In this document: positions 4,491-12,295 of the stretch, piece after piece | How positions within the stretch are numbered: the stretch's first letter is position 1 | How the letters are laid out: each line of letters begins with the position of its first letter | Assembly (NCBI RefSeq): GCF_938030725.1 | Contig: NZ_CALHIQ010000090.1 | Span: forward strand, 1-15,980 | Direction of reading: 5' to 3' | Source of the DNA: an uncultured Fretibacterium sp. | Lineage (GTDB): Bacteria > Synergistota > Synergistia > Synergistales > Aminobacteriaceae | DNA: 15,980 bases | Position numbers and translations under genes: made by a program | Notes under the pieces: model-generated | What the model saw: only the letters and a program-made list of their open reading frames with translations | Database searches by the model: none | What the model was told of the DNA's origin: nothing

Positions 4491-6572
4491 GTGCGTTTTT
4501 TGGACATTCACAAGCTCAGGAACATAGGAATAGCGGCCCACATCGACGCGGGCAAGACGACGACGAGTGAACGGATCCTCTACTACACCGGCAGCAGCTA
4601 CAAGGTCGGCGAGGTGCACGAGGGGACGGCCACGATGGACTGGATGGAGCAGGAGCGGGAGCGGGGGATCACGATCACCTCGGCGGCCACGACCTGCAGC
4701 TGGAAGGGCTATACGATCAACCTTATTGATACGCCCGGACACGTGGATTTTACGGTCGAGGTGGAGCGCTCCATGCGCGTGCTCGACGGAGCGGTCGCCG
4801 TCTTCTGCGCCGTGGGCGGCGTAGAGCCTCAGTCCGAGACGGTGTGGCGTCAGGCGGACAAGTACCACGTGCCCCGCGTCGCCTTCGTGAACAAGATGGA
4901 CCGCATCGGCGCGGACTTCAACGCCGTGGTGGCCGCCATCCATGAACGCCTTGGCGCCTGCGCCATCCCCCTGCAGCTCCCGATCGGCGCGGAGGACGAC
5001 TTCGCCGGAGTGGTGGACCTGATCGAGCAGAAGGCGCTTCTCTTCAGCGGCGTCCTGGGACAGGAGCCCAGGGAAGCCCCGATCCCGGCGGAGCTGGCCA
5101 TGGCGGCCAAGCAGGGGCGCGACGCCATCGTGGAGGCCCTCTCCGACTTCAGCGACGACATTATGACGCTCTACCTGGAGGGGCAGGAGGTCGGCTCCGA
5201 GCTGATCCGAAAGGTCCTCCGGGAGGCTACCATCGGGCTCAAGGCCGTTCCGGTGCTCTGCGGCTCCGCCTTCAAGAACAAGTGCGTGGAGCCCCTCCTG
5301 GACGCGGTGGTGACGTACCTGCCGAGCCCCCTCGACCTGCCCCCGGTCACCGGCACCTCGCCGACGGACCCGGAGAAGGTGCTGGAGCGCCACCCCGACA
5401 ACGGCGAGCCCTTCACGGCGCTGGCCTTCAAGGTGGCGGTGGACCCCTTCCTGGGTAAGCTCTTCTTCCTGCGGGTGTACTCCGGAAAGCTGGAGAAGGG
5501 GAGCACCGTGTACAATCCTACATCGGGGCAGCGGGAGCGCATCGGCCGCATCATGCGGATGCACTCCAACAAGCGCGAGGACATCGACACGATGGAGGCG
5601 GGCATGATCGTGGCCGTCCCCAGCCTGAAGCTCACCAAGACGGGTGACACCCTCTGCGACGAGGCCCACCCCATCGTCCTGGAGAGCCTGGTGTTCCCGG
5701 AGCCGGTCATCTCGCTGGCCGTCGAGCCGGCGACGCAGGGCGACAAGATCAAGCTGAGCAAAGGCCTGATCGCTCTGGCCGACGAGGACCCCACGTTCCG
5801 CGTCCGGACGGACGAGGAGAGCGGCCAGACGGTCATCTCCGGAATGGGGGAGCTCCACCTGGAGATCATCGTCGATCGCCTGAAGAGGGAGTTCGGCGTG
5901 GACGTCAAGGTCGGCAACCCCCAGGTCGCCTACCGGGAGGCCATTCAGCGCGCGGCGCGGGCGGAGGGCAAGTACATCCGGCAGTCCGGCGGCCGCGGCC
6001 AGTACGGCCACGTGGTCTTCGAGATGGAACCTCTGCCTGAGGGCAAGGGCTACGAGTTCGAGGACCGCATCGTGGGAGGCGTAGTGCCGAAGGAGTACAT
6101 CGCCGCCGTCGAGAAGGGCCTCGAGGAGGCCATTCAGAGCGGCGTGCTGGGTGGCTACCCCGTCATCGGCGTCAAGATCGCCCTGGTGGACGGCAGCTAC
6201 CACGAGGTGGACAGCTCCGAGATGGCCTTCAAGATCGCCGCGTCCATGGGCTTCAAGGAGGCCATGAGGAAGGCGGGGCCCATCCTCATGGAGCCCATCA
6301 TGTCCGTCGAGGTCGTGACGCCGGAGGACTACGTCGGCGACGTCATCGGGGACATATCCTCCCGCCGCGGGCGCATCGAGGGTATGGACATGCGGGCGAA
6401 CGCGCGTATAATAAGAGCTTATGTGCCGCTCGTGGGGATGTTCGGCTACGCGACGGACCTGAGGAGCAAGACGTCGGGCCGCGCGACCTACTCGATGCAG
6501 TTCGACCACTACGAGCAGACGCCGGCCGAGGTTGCGGAGAAGGTTCTTCAGGGCCGCAGGGCCGACGAGTAG
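4491..6572 (+). CDS. fusA: Elongation factor G
   Basis: The 693-residue GTPase drives ribosome translocation and, with RRF, ribosome recycling. G-domain motifs are intact: AHIDAGKT at 16-23, RGIT at 58-61, DTPGH at 80-84 and NKMD at 134-137. Domain II and the C-terminal domains follow at full length, with RQSGGRGQYGH (domain IV entry) and a GDVIGDISSRRG motif close to the end. The start is GTG at 4491; the reading begins MRFLDIHKLRNIGI, which suits the family, but only a weak GGGTAG precedes it. Codons for Ile12 and Ile14 and for Ile640-Ile641-Arg642 are the rare ATA/ATA and ATA-ATA-AGA. The latter group forms a TATAAT hexamer of a likely internal promoter for tuf. The gene is in the classical str order. 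Confidence 0.97.
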   Translation: MRFLDIHKLRNIGIAAHIDAGKTTTSERILYYTGSSYKVGEVHEGTATMDWMEQERERGITITSAATTCSWKGYTINLIDTPGHVDFTVEVERSMRVLDGAVAVFCAVGGVEPQSETVWRQADKYHVPRVAFVNKMDRIGADFNAVVAAIHERLGACAIPLQLPIGAEDDFAGVVDLIEQKALLFSGVLGQEPREAPIPAELAMAAKQGRDAIVEALSDFSDDIMTLYLEGQEVGSELIRKVLREATIGLKAVPVLCGSAFKNKCVEPLLDAVVTYLPSPLDLPPVTGTSPTDPEKVLERHPDNGEPFTALAFKVAVDPFLGKLFFLRVYSGKLEKGSTVYNPTSGQRERIGRIMRMHSNKREDIDTMEAGMIVAVPSLKLTKTGDTLCDEAHPIVLESLVFPEPVISLAVEPATQGDKIKLSKGLIALADEDPTFRVRTDEESGQTVISGMGELHLEIIVDRLKREFGVDVKVGNPQVAYREAIQRAARAEGKYIRQSGGRGQYGHVVFEMEPLPEGKGYEFEDRIVGGVVPKEYIAAVEKGLEEAIQSGVLGGYPVIGVKIALVDGSYHEVDSSEMAFKIAASMGFKEAMRKAGPILMEPIMSVEVVTPEDYVGDVIGDISSRRGRIEGMDMRANARIIRAYVPLVGMFGYATDLRSKTSGRATYSMQFDHYEQTPAEVAEKVLQGRRADE
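6385..6412 (+). promoter_or_regulatory. Probable internal tuf promoter within fusA
   Basis: TGGACA (6385-6390, 5 of 6 of the -35 consensus), a 16-bp spacer and a perfect TATAAT (6407-6412) lie inside fusA codons 632-641. The -10 is written with the rare codons ATA ATA followed by AGA, unlike the GC-rich codons around it. Transcription would start about 210 bases before tuf. Promoters inside fusA that serve tufA are known in E. coli. Confidence 0.55.
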
Positions 6573-6632
6573 CCTTGAGTAAGCAACGCATTGACAAAAT
6601 AGATTCAGTATCTTAACCAGGAGGAATCGGAG

Positions 6633-7835
<1,203 letters not shown>

Positions 7836-7845
7836 CTGAATTCCT

Positions 7846-7871
7846 GGCGGCCGGGGCGCGCTCCGGCCGCC
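7846..7871 (+). other. GC-rich intercistronic hairpin after tuf
   Basis: GGCGGCCGG (7846-7854) pairs perfectly with CCGGCCGCC (7863-7871) around an 8-base loop, giving a 9-bp stem ten bases after the tuf stop codon. No run of T follows, so it does not look like a factor-independent terminator. It may protect the 3' end of the abundant tuf mRNA or mark a processing or partial-termination point before rpmG. Confidence 0.6.
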
Positions 7872-7919
7872 GTTGGAGCACCATCTTAAAATTTAAGGAT
7901 TTAAGGAGAGGTTTTAGCC

Positions 7920-8069
7920 ATGGCGGATATCATCGGACTGACCTGCACGCAGTGCAAGAGGCGCAACTACACCACGACGGTGAACAAGAAGAAGCAGTCG
8001 AAGAAGCTTGAGGTCAAGAAGTTCTGCAAGTGGTGCAACGCCTCCGTCCTGCACAAGGAGTCGAAGTAG
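7920..8069 (+). CDS. rpmG: 50S ribosomal protein L33 (zinc-binding form)
   Basis: This 49-residue protein matches L33 of the large subunit: GLTCTQCKRRNYTTT, KKKQSKKLEVKKFCKWCN and a basic tail. Two CxxC pairs (C9/C12 and C36/C39) form the zinc ribbon, so this is the C+ version rather than the cysteine-free version made under zinc limitation. The ATG at 7920 has AAGGAGAGG upstream. In many bacteria rpmG lies just before tRNA-Trp and secE, as here. Confidence 0.96.
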   Translation: MADIIGLTCTQCKRRNYTTTVNKKKQSKKLEVKKFCKWCNASVLHKESK

Positions 8070-8102
8070 GCGGCGAGAGGGCGGCGTTTCGCGCCCGACG
8101 CC

Positions 8103-8131
8103 TTGCATAACTTGCAGGGGTGTTGTAAAAT
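8103..8131 (+). promoter_or_regulatory. Probable promoter for tRNA-Trp-secE-nusG
   Basis: TTGCAT (8103-8108, 4 of 6), a 17-bp spacer and TAAAAT (8126-8131, 5 of 6) lie in the gap between rpmG and the tRNA. Transcription would begin about 15 bases before the mature tRNA 5' end, a usual distance. It could also feed secE, nusG and the genes beyond. Confidence 0.55.
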
Positions 8132-8152
8132 ACCTACCGTTGTTTTCAGCGT

Positions 8153-8228
8153 AGGTCCGTAGCTCAATTGGTAGAGCACTGGTCTCCAAAACCAGGGGTT
8201 GCAAGTTCGAGTCTTGCCGGGCCTGCCA
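8153..8228 (+). tRNA. trnW: tRNA-Trp (anticodon CCA)
   Basis: The 76-base cloverleaf has a 7-bp acceptor stem (AGGTCCG with CGGGCCT, one G-T wobble), a D arm with GCTCAATTGGTAGAGC, the anticodon stem CTGGT/ACCAG with loop CTCCAAA (anticodon CCA at 8186-8188), a T arm GCAAG/CTTGC with loop TTCGAGT, discriminator G, and an encoded CCA end at 8226-8228. Its position between rpmG and secE is common in bacteria. Confidence 0.98.
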
Positions 8229-8273
8229 TTTTATTATGGGTGTCTTTTTGTGATGCCCTCAGGAGGGGCGTAT

Positions 8274-8477
8274 ATGGCTAAAGAGGCCGTGAATTCTATA
8301 CCGGGCATCGCTTTTCTGCGTGAGGTCCGGGCGGAGATGAAGAAGGTCACGTGGCCCACCAAAAAACAGGTTTGGTATTGGACGCTGATCGTCATTGTCT
8401 TTACTTTAGGGGTTTCCCTCTACCTGGGGCTCATCGATTTTCTCCTCACGTGGGCTTTCTCCGGCATCCTGGGATAG
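8274..8477 (+). CDS. secE: Preprotein translocase subunit SecE
   Basis: The 67-residue protein is the short, single-span form of SecE, which clamps the SecY channel in the inner membrane. The conserved amphipathic segment REVRAEMKKVTWPTKKQ (16-32) precedes one transmembrane helix at about 36-60. The ATG at 8274 is chosen because AGGAGGGG ends about four bases before it and the protein begins MAKEAVNS; an upstream in-frame codon lies in the tRNA. The gene starts 45 bases after tRNA-Trp and is followed by nusG, the usual pairing. Confidence 0.95.
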   Translation: MAKEAVNSIPGIAFLREVRAEMKKVTWPTKKQVWYWTLIVIVFTLGVSLYLGLIDFLLTWAFSGILG

Positions 8478-8524
8478 GTGGCCGGAGGTCTTTTATTCTT
8501 TGCAGGCGCTAGGGGGCCTTTGTG

Positions 8525-9064
8525 ATGACGCAGCGCGGCGAACGCCGATGGTATGTTGTTCAAACCTATTCGGGCTATGAGAATCGTGTGAAGGCCGACC
8601 TTGAACAGCGTATCGCCACGATGGGCATGGAGGATGGCATCTTTAACGTGCTCGTGCCCATAGAGGATCGCGTCGTTGTGAAGGACGGAAAGAGCCGCAA
8701 GGTCACGAGAAAGCTCTACCCTAGCTACGTGTTGGTCGAGATGATCTTGGACGAGCAGTCCTGGCACGTGGTGCGGCACACGCCGGGGGTGACGGGGTTC
8801 GTTGGAGCGGGGACGCATCCCATCCCCCTCTCGGAGGATGAGGTAACCCGGCTCATGTCGATCCTGGAGAAGGATCGCCCCAAGGTGGAGATCGCTCTGA
8901 AGCCTGGAGATACGGTCACCGTCAAGAGCGGCCCCATGGCGGGGCAGACGGGGCCCGTCGTGGAGATCAACTCCGAGAAGGGGAAGGTCAAGTTCACCGT
9001 GAACATCCTTGGTCGGGAAACGGTGACGGAGGCCGACTATCGCCTTCTCGAAAAAATTTGCTGA
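8525..9064 (+). CDS. nusG: Transcription termination/antitermination factor NusG
   Basis: The 179-residue NusG binds RNA polymerase through its NGN domain (RRWYVVQTYSGYENRVKADL near the start; TRKLYPSYVLVEM; HVVRHTPGVTGFVG) and contacts Rho or ribosomal S10 through its KOW domain (PGDTVTVKSGPMAGQTGPV, then GRETVTEADYRLLEKI). YPSYV replaces the commoner FPGYV. The protein ends in Cys. GTG at 8522 directly precedes ATG at 8525 in frame; AGGGGG lies 5 bases from the GTG and 8 from the ATG. I prefer the ATG, but either fits. It follows secE by 47 bases. Confidence 0.95.
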   Translation: MTQRGERRWYVVQTYSGYENRVKADLEQRIATMGMEDGIFNVLVPIEDRVVVKDGKSRKVTRKLYPSYVLVEMILDEQSWHVVRHTPGVTGFVGAGTHPIPLSEDEVTRLMSILEKDRPKVEIALKPGDTVTVKSGPMAGQTGPVVEINSEKGKVKFTVNILGRETVTEADYRLLEKIC

Positions 9065-9152
9065 ACGCCGTTTGGACTTCTTGAGGTTAATGCAAGGTTC
9101 GAGCGGTGAAGATAAACGTCACGTTTTGTTTTAGAGAGGGGATTTTTATTTC

Positions 9153-9578
9153 ATGGCTAAGAAGGTCGTAGGGCAGATCAAGTTACAGTTGCCTGCCGGA
9201 AAGGCGACGCCGGCTCCTCCCGTGGGCCCCGCGCTGGGGCAGCACGGCGTTAACATCATGGAGTTTTGCAAGCAGTTCAACGCAAAGACCTCCGATCAGG
9301 CGGGCTTGATCATTCCAGCGGTGATCACCGTCTACGCCGACCGCAGCTTCACCTTTGAGCTCAAGACGCCGCCTGCGGCGGTCCTCCTGAAGAAGGCCGC
9401 TGGCGTTGAGTCGGGGTCGGGCGTCCCCAACAAGACGAAGGTGGGTTCCGTGTCGCGCGCCAAGGTGCGTGAGATCGCGGAGTACAAGCAGCGGGACCTC
9501 AACGCGAACGACGTCGAGGCGGCGATGCGCATGATTGAGGGCACGGCCCGTTCCATGGGCCTCGAAGTGAGGGACTGA
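9153..9578 (+). CDS. rplK: 50S ribosomal protein L11
   Basis: The 141-residue L11 forms the stalk base with L10 and binds the GTPase-associated region of 23S rRNA. Signatures: VVGQIKLQLPAGKATPAPPV and PPVGPALGQHGVNI at 22-35 in the N-terminal domain, with its proline-rich thiostrepton-region helix; C-terminal GSGVPNKTKVGSVSRAKV and the ending GTARSMGLEVRD. Length is standard. The ATG follows AGAGGGGA with a rather long 10-base spacer. About 88 bases separate it from nusG, and no clear promoter is visible there. Confidence 0.97.
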   Translation: MAKKVVGQIKLQLPAGKATPAPPVGPALGQHGVNIMEFCKQFNAKTSDQAGLIIPAVITVYADRSFTFELKTPPAAVLLKKAAGVESGSGVPNKTKVGSVSRAKVREIAEYKQRDLNANDVEAAMRMIEGTARSMGLEVRD

Positions 9579-9634
9579 CGGCCCGTTGCTGGGAGGTTCC
9601 CCCAAAGATTGGGAGCTGAGTGATTTTTGTGGCA

Positions 9635-9650
9635 GAGTCCTTCGGGATTC
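9635..9650 (+). other. UUCG-tetraloop hairpin between rplK and rplA
   Basis: GAGTCC (9635-9640) pairs with GGATTC (9645-9650), one G-T wobble, closing a cUUCGg tetraloop, one of the most stable RNA loops. It lies in the 99-base gap between rplK and rplA, 27 bases before the rplA start. No T run follows, so it is not a terminator. It may be a processing or protein-binding element. Confidence 0.5.
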
Positions 9651-9677
9651 GCGATCGACCACAGGAGGTTTTTTGAG

Positions 9678-10382
9678 ATGAAGCACAGCAAGCGATACAG
9701 AGCTGCCGCCGAGAAGGTCGAGGTGGGGAAGCTCTACGGACTGCGTGAAGCGGTGGAGCTTTACAAGCAGATCGCCACGGCGAAGTTCAATGAGAGCCTG
9801 GAGGTCCACGTCCGCCTGGGCGTTGATCCGCGCCACGCGGATCAGCAGGTTCGAAGCACGGTGGGGCTGCCTCATGGTACCGGCGTCACCAGGAGGGTTC
9901 TGGTGCTGGCGGCCGGCGAGAAGCAGAAGGAAGCTCAGGACGCAGGCGCCGACATCGTGGGCGGCGAGGACCTGGTGCAGAAGATCGCGGGCGGTTGGCT
10001 GGAGTTCGACGCAGTGATCGCCACGCCGGACATGATGAAGTCCGTCGGACGGCTCGGCAAGGTCCTTGGCCCCCGCGGAATGATGCCCAGCGCCAAGACG
10101 GGAACGGTGACCTTTGACCTGACGAACGCCATCGGCGAGATCAAGGCGGGCCGCGTTGAGTTTCGCGTCGATAAGGCCGGCATCACCCACAACGCCATCG
10201 GGCGTCGGGAGTTCACGGCGGATCAGCTCTTTGAGAACGCGAAGGCCATCCTGCAGGCGATCTATAAGGCCCGTCCTGCCTCCGTGAAGGGAACCTACGT
10301 GAAGAGCGTCACGATCGCCCCCACCATGGGACCGGGGATCGCGGTGGACCCACTGGACGTTCAGCGGGAGGTTACCGCCTGA
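9678..10382 (+). CDS. rplA: 50S ribosomal protein L1
   Basis: The 234-residue L1 forms the mobile stalk that guides tRNA out of the E site and often represses its own operon. Features: MKHSKRYRAA start, KFNESLEVHVRLGVDPRHADQQVR near 40-60, domain II with ADIVGGEDLVQKI and DMMKSVGRLGKVLGPRGMMP, and the ending SVTIAPTMGPGIAVDP. The ATG at 9678 is preceded by AGGAGG at nine bases; an in-frame upstream GTG adds 17 residues with no family match. It follows rplK, the standard pair. Confidence 0.97.
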   Translation: MKHSKRYRAAAEKVEVGKLYGLREAVELYKQIATAKFNESLEVHVRLGVDPRHADQQVRSTVGLPHGTGVTRRVLVLAAGEKQKEAQDAGADIVGGEDLVQKIAGGWLEFDAVIATPDMMKSVGRLGKVLGPRGMMPSAKTGTVTFDLTNAIGEIKAGRVEFRVDKAGITHNAIGRREFTADQLFENAKAILQAIYKARPASVKGTYVKSVTIAPTMGPGIAVDPLDVQREVTA

Positions 10383-10429
10383 TCGCGTCCTTTAACCGTT
10401 GAATCTTACTTAAAATAGAAACTCCCTGA

Positions 10430-10563
10430 TGTTGTAGACCGCAGGCGCCCCTCGTGGGCTCAATGTATGCCTGCCGAGGTGCCGGGGATAGAAGGCTATG
10501 AGTTCGTACAGGACTTGTGCCCATTCTGTCTGAAAGAGCTCCCCGGCGACGGGGAGTTTTTTT
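10430..10563 (+). ncRNA. Ribosomal L10 leader with attenuator (rplJL regulation)
   Basis: The leader carries the conserved L10-leader sequence: GACCGCAGGC at 10437-10446 and GCCTGCCGAGGT at 10469-10480. GCAGGC pairs with GCCTGC, ACC (10438-10440) with GGT (10478-10480), and an inner GCCC/GGGC stem loops out between. This mimics the 23S rRNA site of L10. Directly after it, GCCGGGGA (10481-10488) is perfectly complementary to TCCCCGGC (10540-10547), the 5' arm of the terminator. That gives a terminator/antiterminator choice controlled by L10-(L12)4 binding, as known for B. subtilis rplJL. The pairing was found by eye, not by folding. Confidence 0.85.
10539..10563 (+). terminator. Attenuator upstream of rplJ
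   Basis: CTCCCCG (10539-10545) and CGGGGAG (10550-10556) form a perfect 7-bp stem with a GCGA tetraloop, followed by seven T. This is a strong factor-independent terminator 88 bases before rplJ. It is placed to act as an attenuator rather than as the end of rplA. Confidence 0.88.
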
Positions 10564-10580
10564 ACTTGGTGCCTCAATGA

Positions 10581-10606
10581 GTTCAGCTCCGAAGGTGGAG
10601 TTGAAC
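10581..10606 (+). other. Second leader hairpin before rplJ
   Basis: GTTCAGCTCC (10581-10590) pairs with GGAGTTGAAC (10597-10606) over ten base pairs with one G-T wobble and a GAAGGT loop. It lies between the attenuator and the rplJ ribosome site and has no T run. A processing (RNase III-like) or mRNA-stabilising role is possible. Confidence 0.6.
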
Positions 10607-10651
10607 GGAAGTTTTAAACTGAGAGATTGACGTCGGAGGAGGTGAAACGAT

Positions 10652-11182
10652 ATGCCTGCATCGATTAAATACGAGTTGGTCGCAGATCTGAAGGAGAAGC
10701 TTGAGCGTTCGAACGCCGTCTTCGTGGCCGAGTACCGCGGCATGACGGTGGCGGCCAGCACGGCCCTTCGCGCTCGCGTCCGCGCGGCGGGAGGGGAGAT
10801 GAAGGTCGCGAAGAACACCCTCTTTTCCATTGCCATGAAGGAGGCGGGGCTTCCGGAGCTCCCGGAGGACCTCACGAAGGGACCGAACATCTTTACCCTT
10901 TCCTATGGCGACCCCGTGGGCGTGGCCAAGGTGCTGAAGGAGTGTGCCACGGACAAGACCCAGAAAGCCTTCGTCCTGAAGGGAGGCATGCTGGGAAGCA
11001 CGGTTTTGGACCTCAAGCAGCTTCACGCGCTGGCAGACCTGCCGTCGAAGGACGTCCTGATCGGCCAGGTGGTGCGCACGATTGCGGCGCCCATCTCCGG
11101 CCTGGTCAACGTGCTCTCCGGCACGATGCGCGGCCTGGTCACGTGCCTTGCCCAGATTCGCGACAAGAAGGACGCCGCCTAG
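10652..11182 (+). CDS. rplJ: 50S ribosomal protein L10
   Basis: The 176-residue L10 anchors L7/L12 dimers to the ribosome stalk. Typical segments are LKEKLERSNAVFVAEYRGMT (about 13-32), RVRAAGGEMKVAKNTL (42-57), GDPVGVAKVL, KGGMLGSTVL, and a C-terminal helix (LVNVLSGTMRGLVTCLAQI) that carries L12 dimers. The ATG follows GGAGGAGGTGAAA, a very strong ribosome site. With rplL it forms the pair controlled by the leader upstream, where L10 bound to L12 is expected to favour termination. Confidence 0.97.
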   Translation: MPASIKYELVADLKEKLERSNAVFVAEYRGMTVAASTALRARVRAAGGEMKVAKNTLFSIAMKEAGLPELPEDLTKGPNIFTLSYGDPVGVAKVLKECATDKTQKAFVLKGGMLGSTVLDLKQLHALADLPSKDVLIGQVVRTIAAPISGLVNVLSGTMRGLVTCLAQIRDKKDAA

Positions 11183-11272
11183 GCGGACCCTCTGCGGAAA
11201 CAATGGACCAAGCTGTTTGTCTTTAATATGTTTTGCCATTTTGAACATTAAATTTCTAGGAGGTAACGTTTT

Positions 11273-11656
11273 ATGACTCACGAGGAACTGATTAAGGCGA
11301 TTGAGGAGATGTCCGTTCTCGAGCTTTCCGAGCTGGTGAAGGCTCTTGAGGAGAAGTTCGGCGTGTCCGCCTCCGCCGCTCCGGTGGCCATGATGGCCAT
11401 GCCCGGCGCTGCTGCGGGCGCTGCGGCCGCTGCAGGTGAGGAGAAGACGGAGTTCGACGTGGTCTACAAGGGGCCCGGCTCCAACAAGATCGCCGTCATC
11501 AAGGTGGTCCGCGAGATCACGGGCCTTGGCCTGAAGGAGGCCAAGGAGCTGGTGGATAACCCGCCGAAGCCTATCAAGGAGGGCGTCTCCAAGGAGGAGG
11601 CCGAGGAGCTGAAGAAGAAACTTGCTGAGGCCGGCGCCGACGTGGAGTTGAAGTAA
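11273..11656 (+). CDS. rplL: 50S ribosomal protein L7/L12
   Basis: The 127-residue stalk protein recruits EF-G, EF-Tu and other GTPases. It has the N-terminal dimerisation helices (about 1-33, SVLELSELVKALEEKFGV), a flexible Ala/Gly/Met-rich hinge (about 34-56), and the factor-binding C-terminal domain (EFDVVYKGPGSNKIAVIKVVREITGLGLKEAK onward, ending ADVELK). AGGAGGTAA precedes the ATG. It lies 90 bases after rplJ. A strong terminator follows at once, so rpoB is not continued from this gene as in most bacteria. Confidence 0.98.
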   Translation: MTHEELIKAIEEMSVLELSELVKALEEKFGVSASAAPVAMMAMPGAAAGAAAAAGEEKTEFDVVYKGPGSNKIAVIKVVREITGLGLKEAKELVDNPPKPIKEGVSKEEAEELKKKLAEAGADVELK

Positions 11657-11661
11657 CGATT

Positions 11662-11691
11662 AAAAAAGCGGCCCAGGTGGGCCGCTTTTTT
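11662..11691. terminator. Factor-independent terminator after rplL
   Basis: GCGGCCC (11668-11674) and GGGCCGC (11679-11685) form a perfect 7-bp stem with an AGGT loop, flanked by six A before and six T after. The structure works in both directions and begins five bases after the rplL stop codon. Confidence 0.95.
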
Positions 11692-11740
11692 AACGCCCGA
11701 CCGGACTCCCCACGAGTACGTCCGTCTTCGTCGGCGGAGA

Positions 11741-11768
11741 TGGACGGCACTTTCTTTTGTGGTACAAT
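11741..11768 (+). promoter_or_regulatory. Possible extended -10 promoter
   Basis: TGG directly before TACAAT (11763-11768, 5 of 6) makes an extended -10 element. A weak -35 (TGGACG, 11741-11746) sits 16 bases upstream. It lies after the rplL terminator and about 120 bases before the next gene, leaving a long leader. Confidence 0.5.
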
Positions 11769-11807
11769 ACTTTTAGAGAAGTTGCTTTCCCGCCTTGCTT
11801 TCGATTG

Positions 11808-11858
11808 CCTCGTGGTGCCATTTCCTCGTTGTTCAGGGGTGAAAGAACAACCACGAGG
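11808..11858 (+). promoter_or_regulatory. Leader inverted repeat able to fold two ways
   Basis: The 3' arm at 11845-11858 (GAACAACCACGAGG) can pair with TTGTTC (11829-11834) and then either with CCTCG (11824-11828) or with CCTCGTGG (11808-11815). The two upstream segments compete for the same partner. It lies in the presumed leader of the coiled-coil membrane protein gene. It could be a regulatory RNA switch or a DNA operator; no known class is recognised. Confidence 0.4.
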
Positions 11859-11896
11859 TCGTGTGTTTTTGCTATCAAGGAAACGGAGGTTTTGTT

Positions 11897-12295
11897 ATGA
11901 GCAACCAGACTGCGAAGAAGGTTTCGGCTCCTGTAAACAAGAAGAAGCTCATCCTCATTGGGGCCGCGGTGGTCCTCGTCATCCTGAACGTCATGTGGAC
12001 GGTTCTGCAGAACAAGTTCACGCCTCGGGTTGACGCCTTGAGGGAGGAGTTCACGAAGATCGAGGCCCGCCTGGCCAAGCTGGAGAAGGACGCCCTCCCG
12101 GACGTGGAGGCCATTCGCAGCGAGTTGAATGCCCTCAAGCTGATGTCCGAGGAGTACGAGAATCGCTCGACCCAGCTGTTGAAGGCGGAGGAGGCTCAGC
12201 TTGCGTCCCTTGAGTCCCAGCTCGCGACGCAGAAGGAGCGCGTTGAATCCCTGAAGAAGCTGGGGGCTGCTGAGGCCGAGGGGAACGGAAAGTAG
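11897..12295 (+). CDS. Small membrane-anchored coiled-coil protein, function unknown
   Basis: I do not recognise a named family. The 132-residue protein has a basic N-terminus (KKVSAPVNKKK), one transmembrane helix at about 18-38 (LILIGAAVVLVILNVMWTVL), and then a Lys/Glu/Leu/Ala-rich region (about 42-122) with heptad-like spacing expected to form a long coiled coil outside the cytoplasm by the positive-inside rule. No enzyme motif is visible. The ATG at 11897 has ACGGAGG seven bases upstream; an earlier in-frame ATG lies in the leader without a ribosome site. It is followed 33 bases later by a CheY-like gene, so it may be a structural or signalling partner. That link rests on proximity only. 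Confidence 0.8.
   Translation: MSNQTAKKVSAPVNKKKLILIGAAVVLVILNVMWTVLQNKFTPRVDALREEFTKIEARLAKLEKDALPDVEAIRSELNALKLMSEEYENRSTQLLKAEEAQLASLESQLATQKERVESLKKLGAAEAEGNGK

Noticed and set aside
6591..6619. TTGACA just before tuf as a promoter
   Set aside because: No -10 lies at 16-18 bases (the place reads TAACCA), and the start would be almost at the tuf ATG.
9183..10190. 335-codon minus-strand frame opposite rplK and rplA
   Set aside because: Lies across two certain ribosomal protein genes and an intergenic hairpin; no domain seen.
11677..12033. 118-codon plus-strand frame across the rplL terminator and the coiled-coil gene start
   Set aside because: Begins in a terminator, overlaps a better supported gene in another frame and has no protein character.
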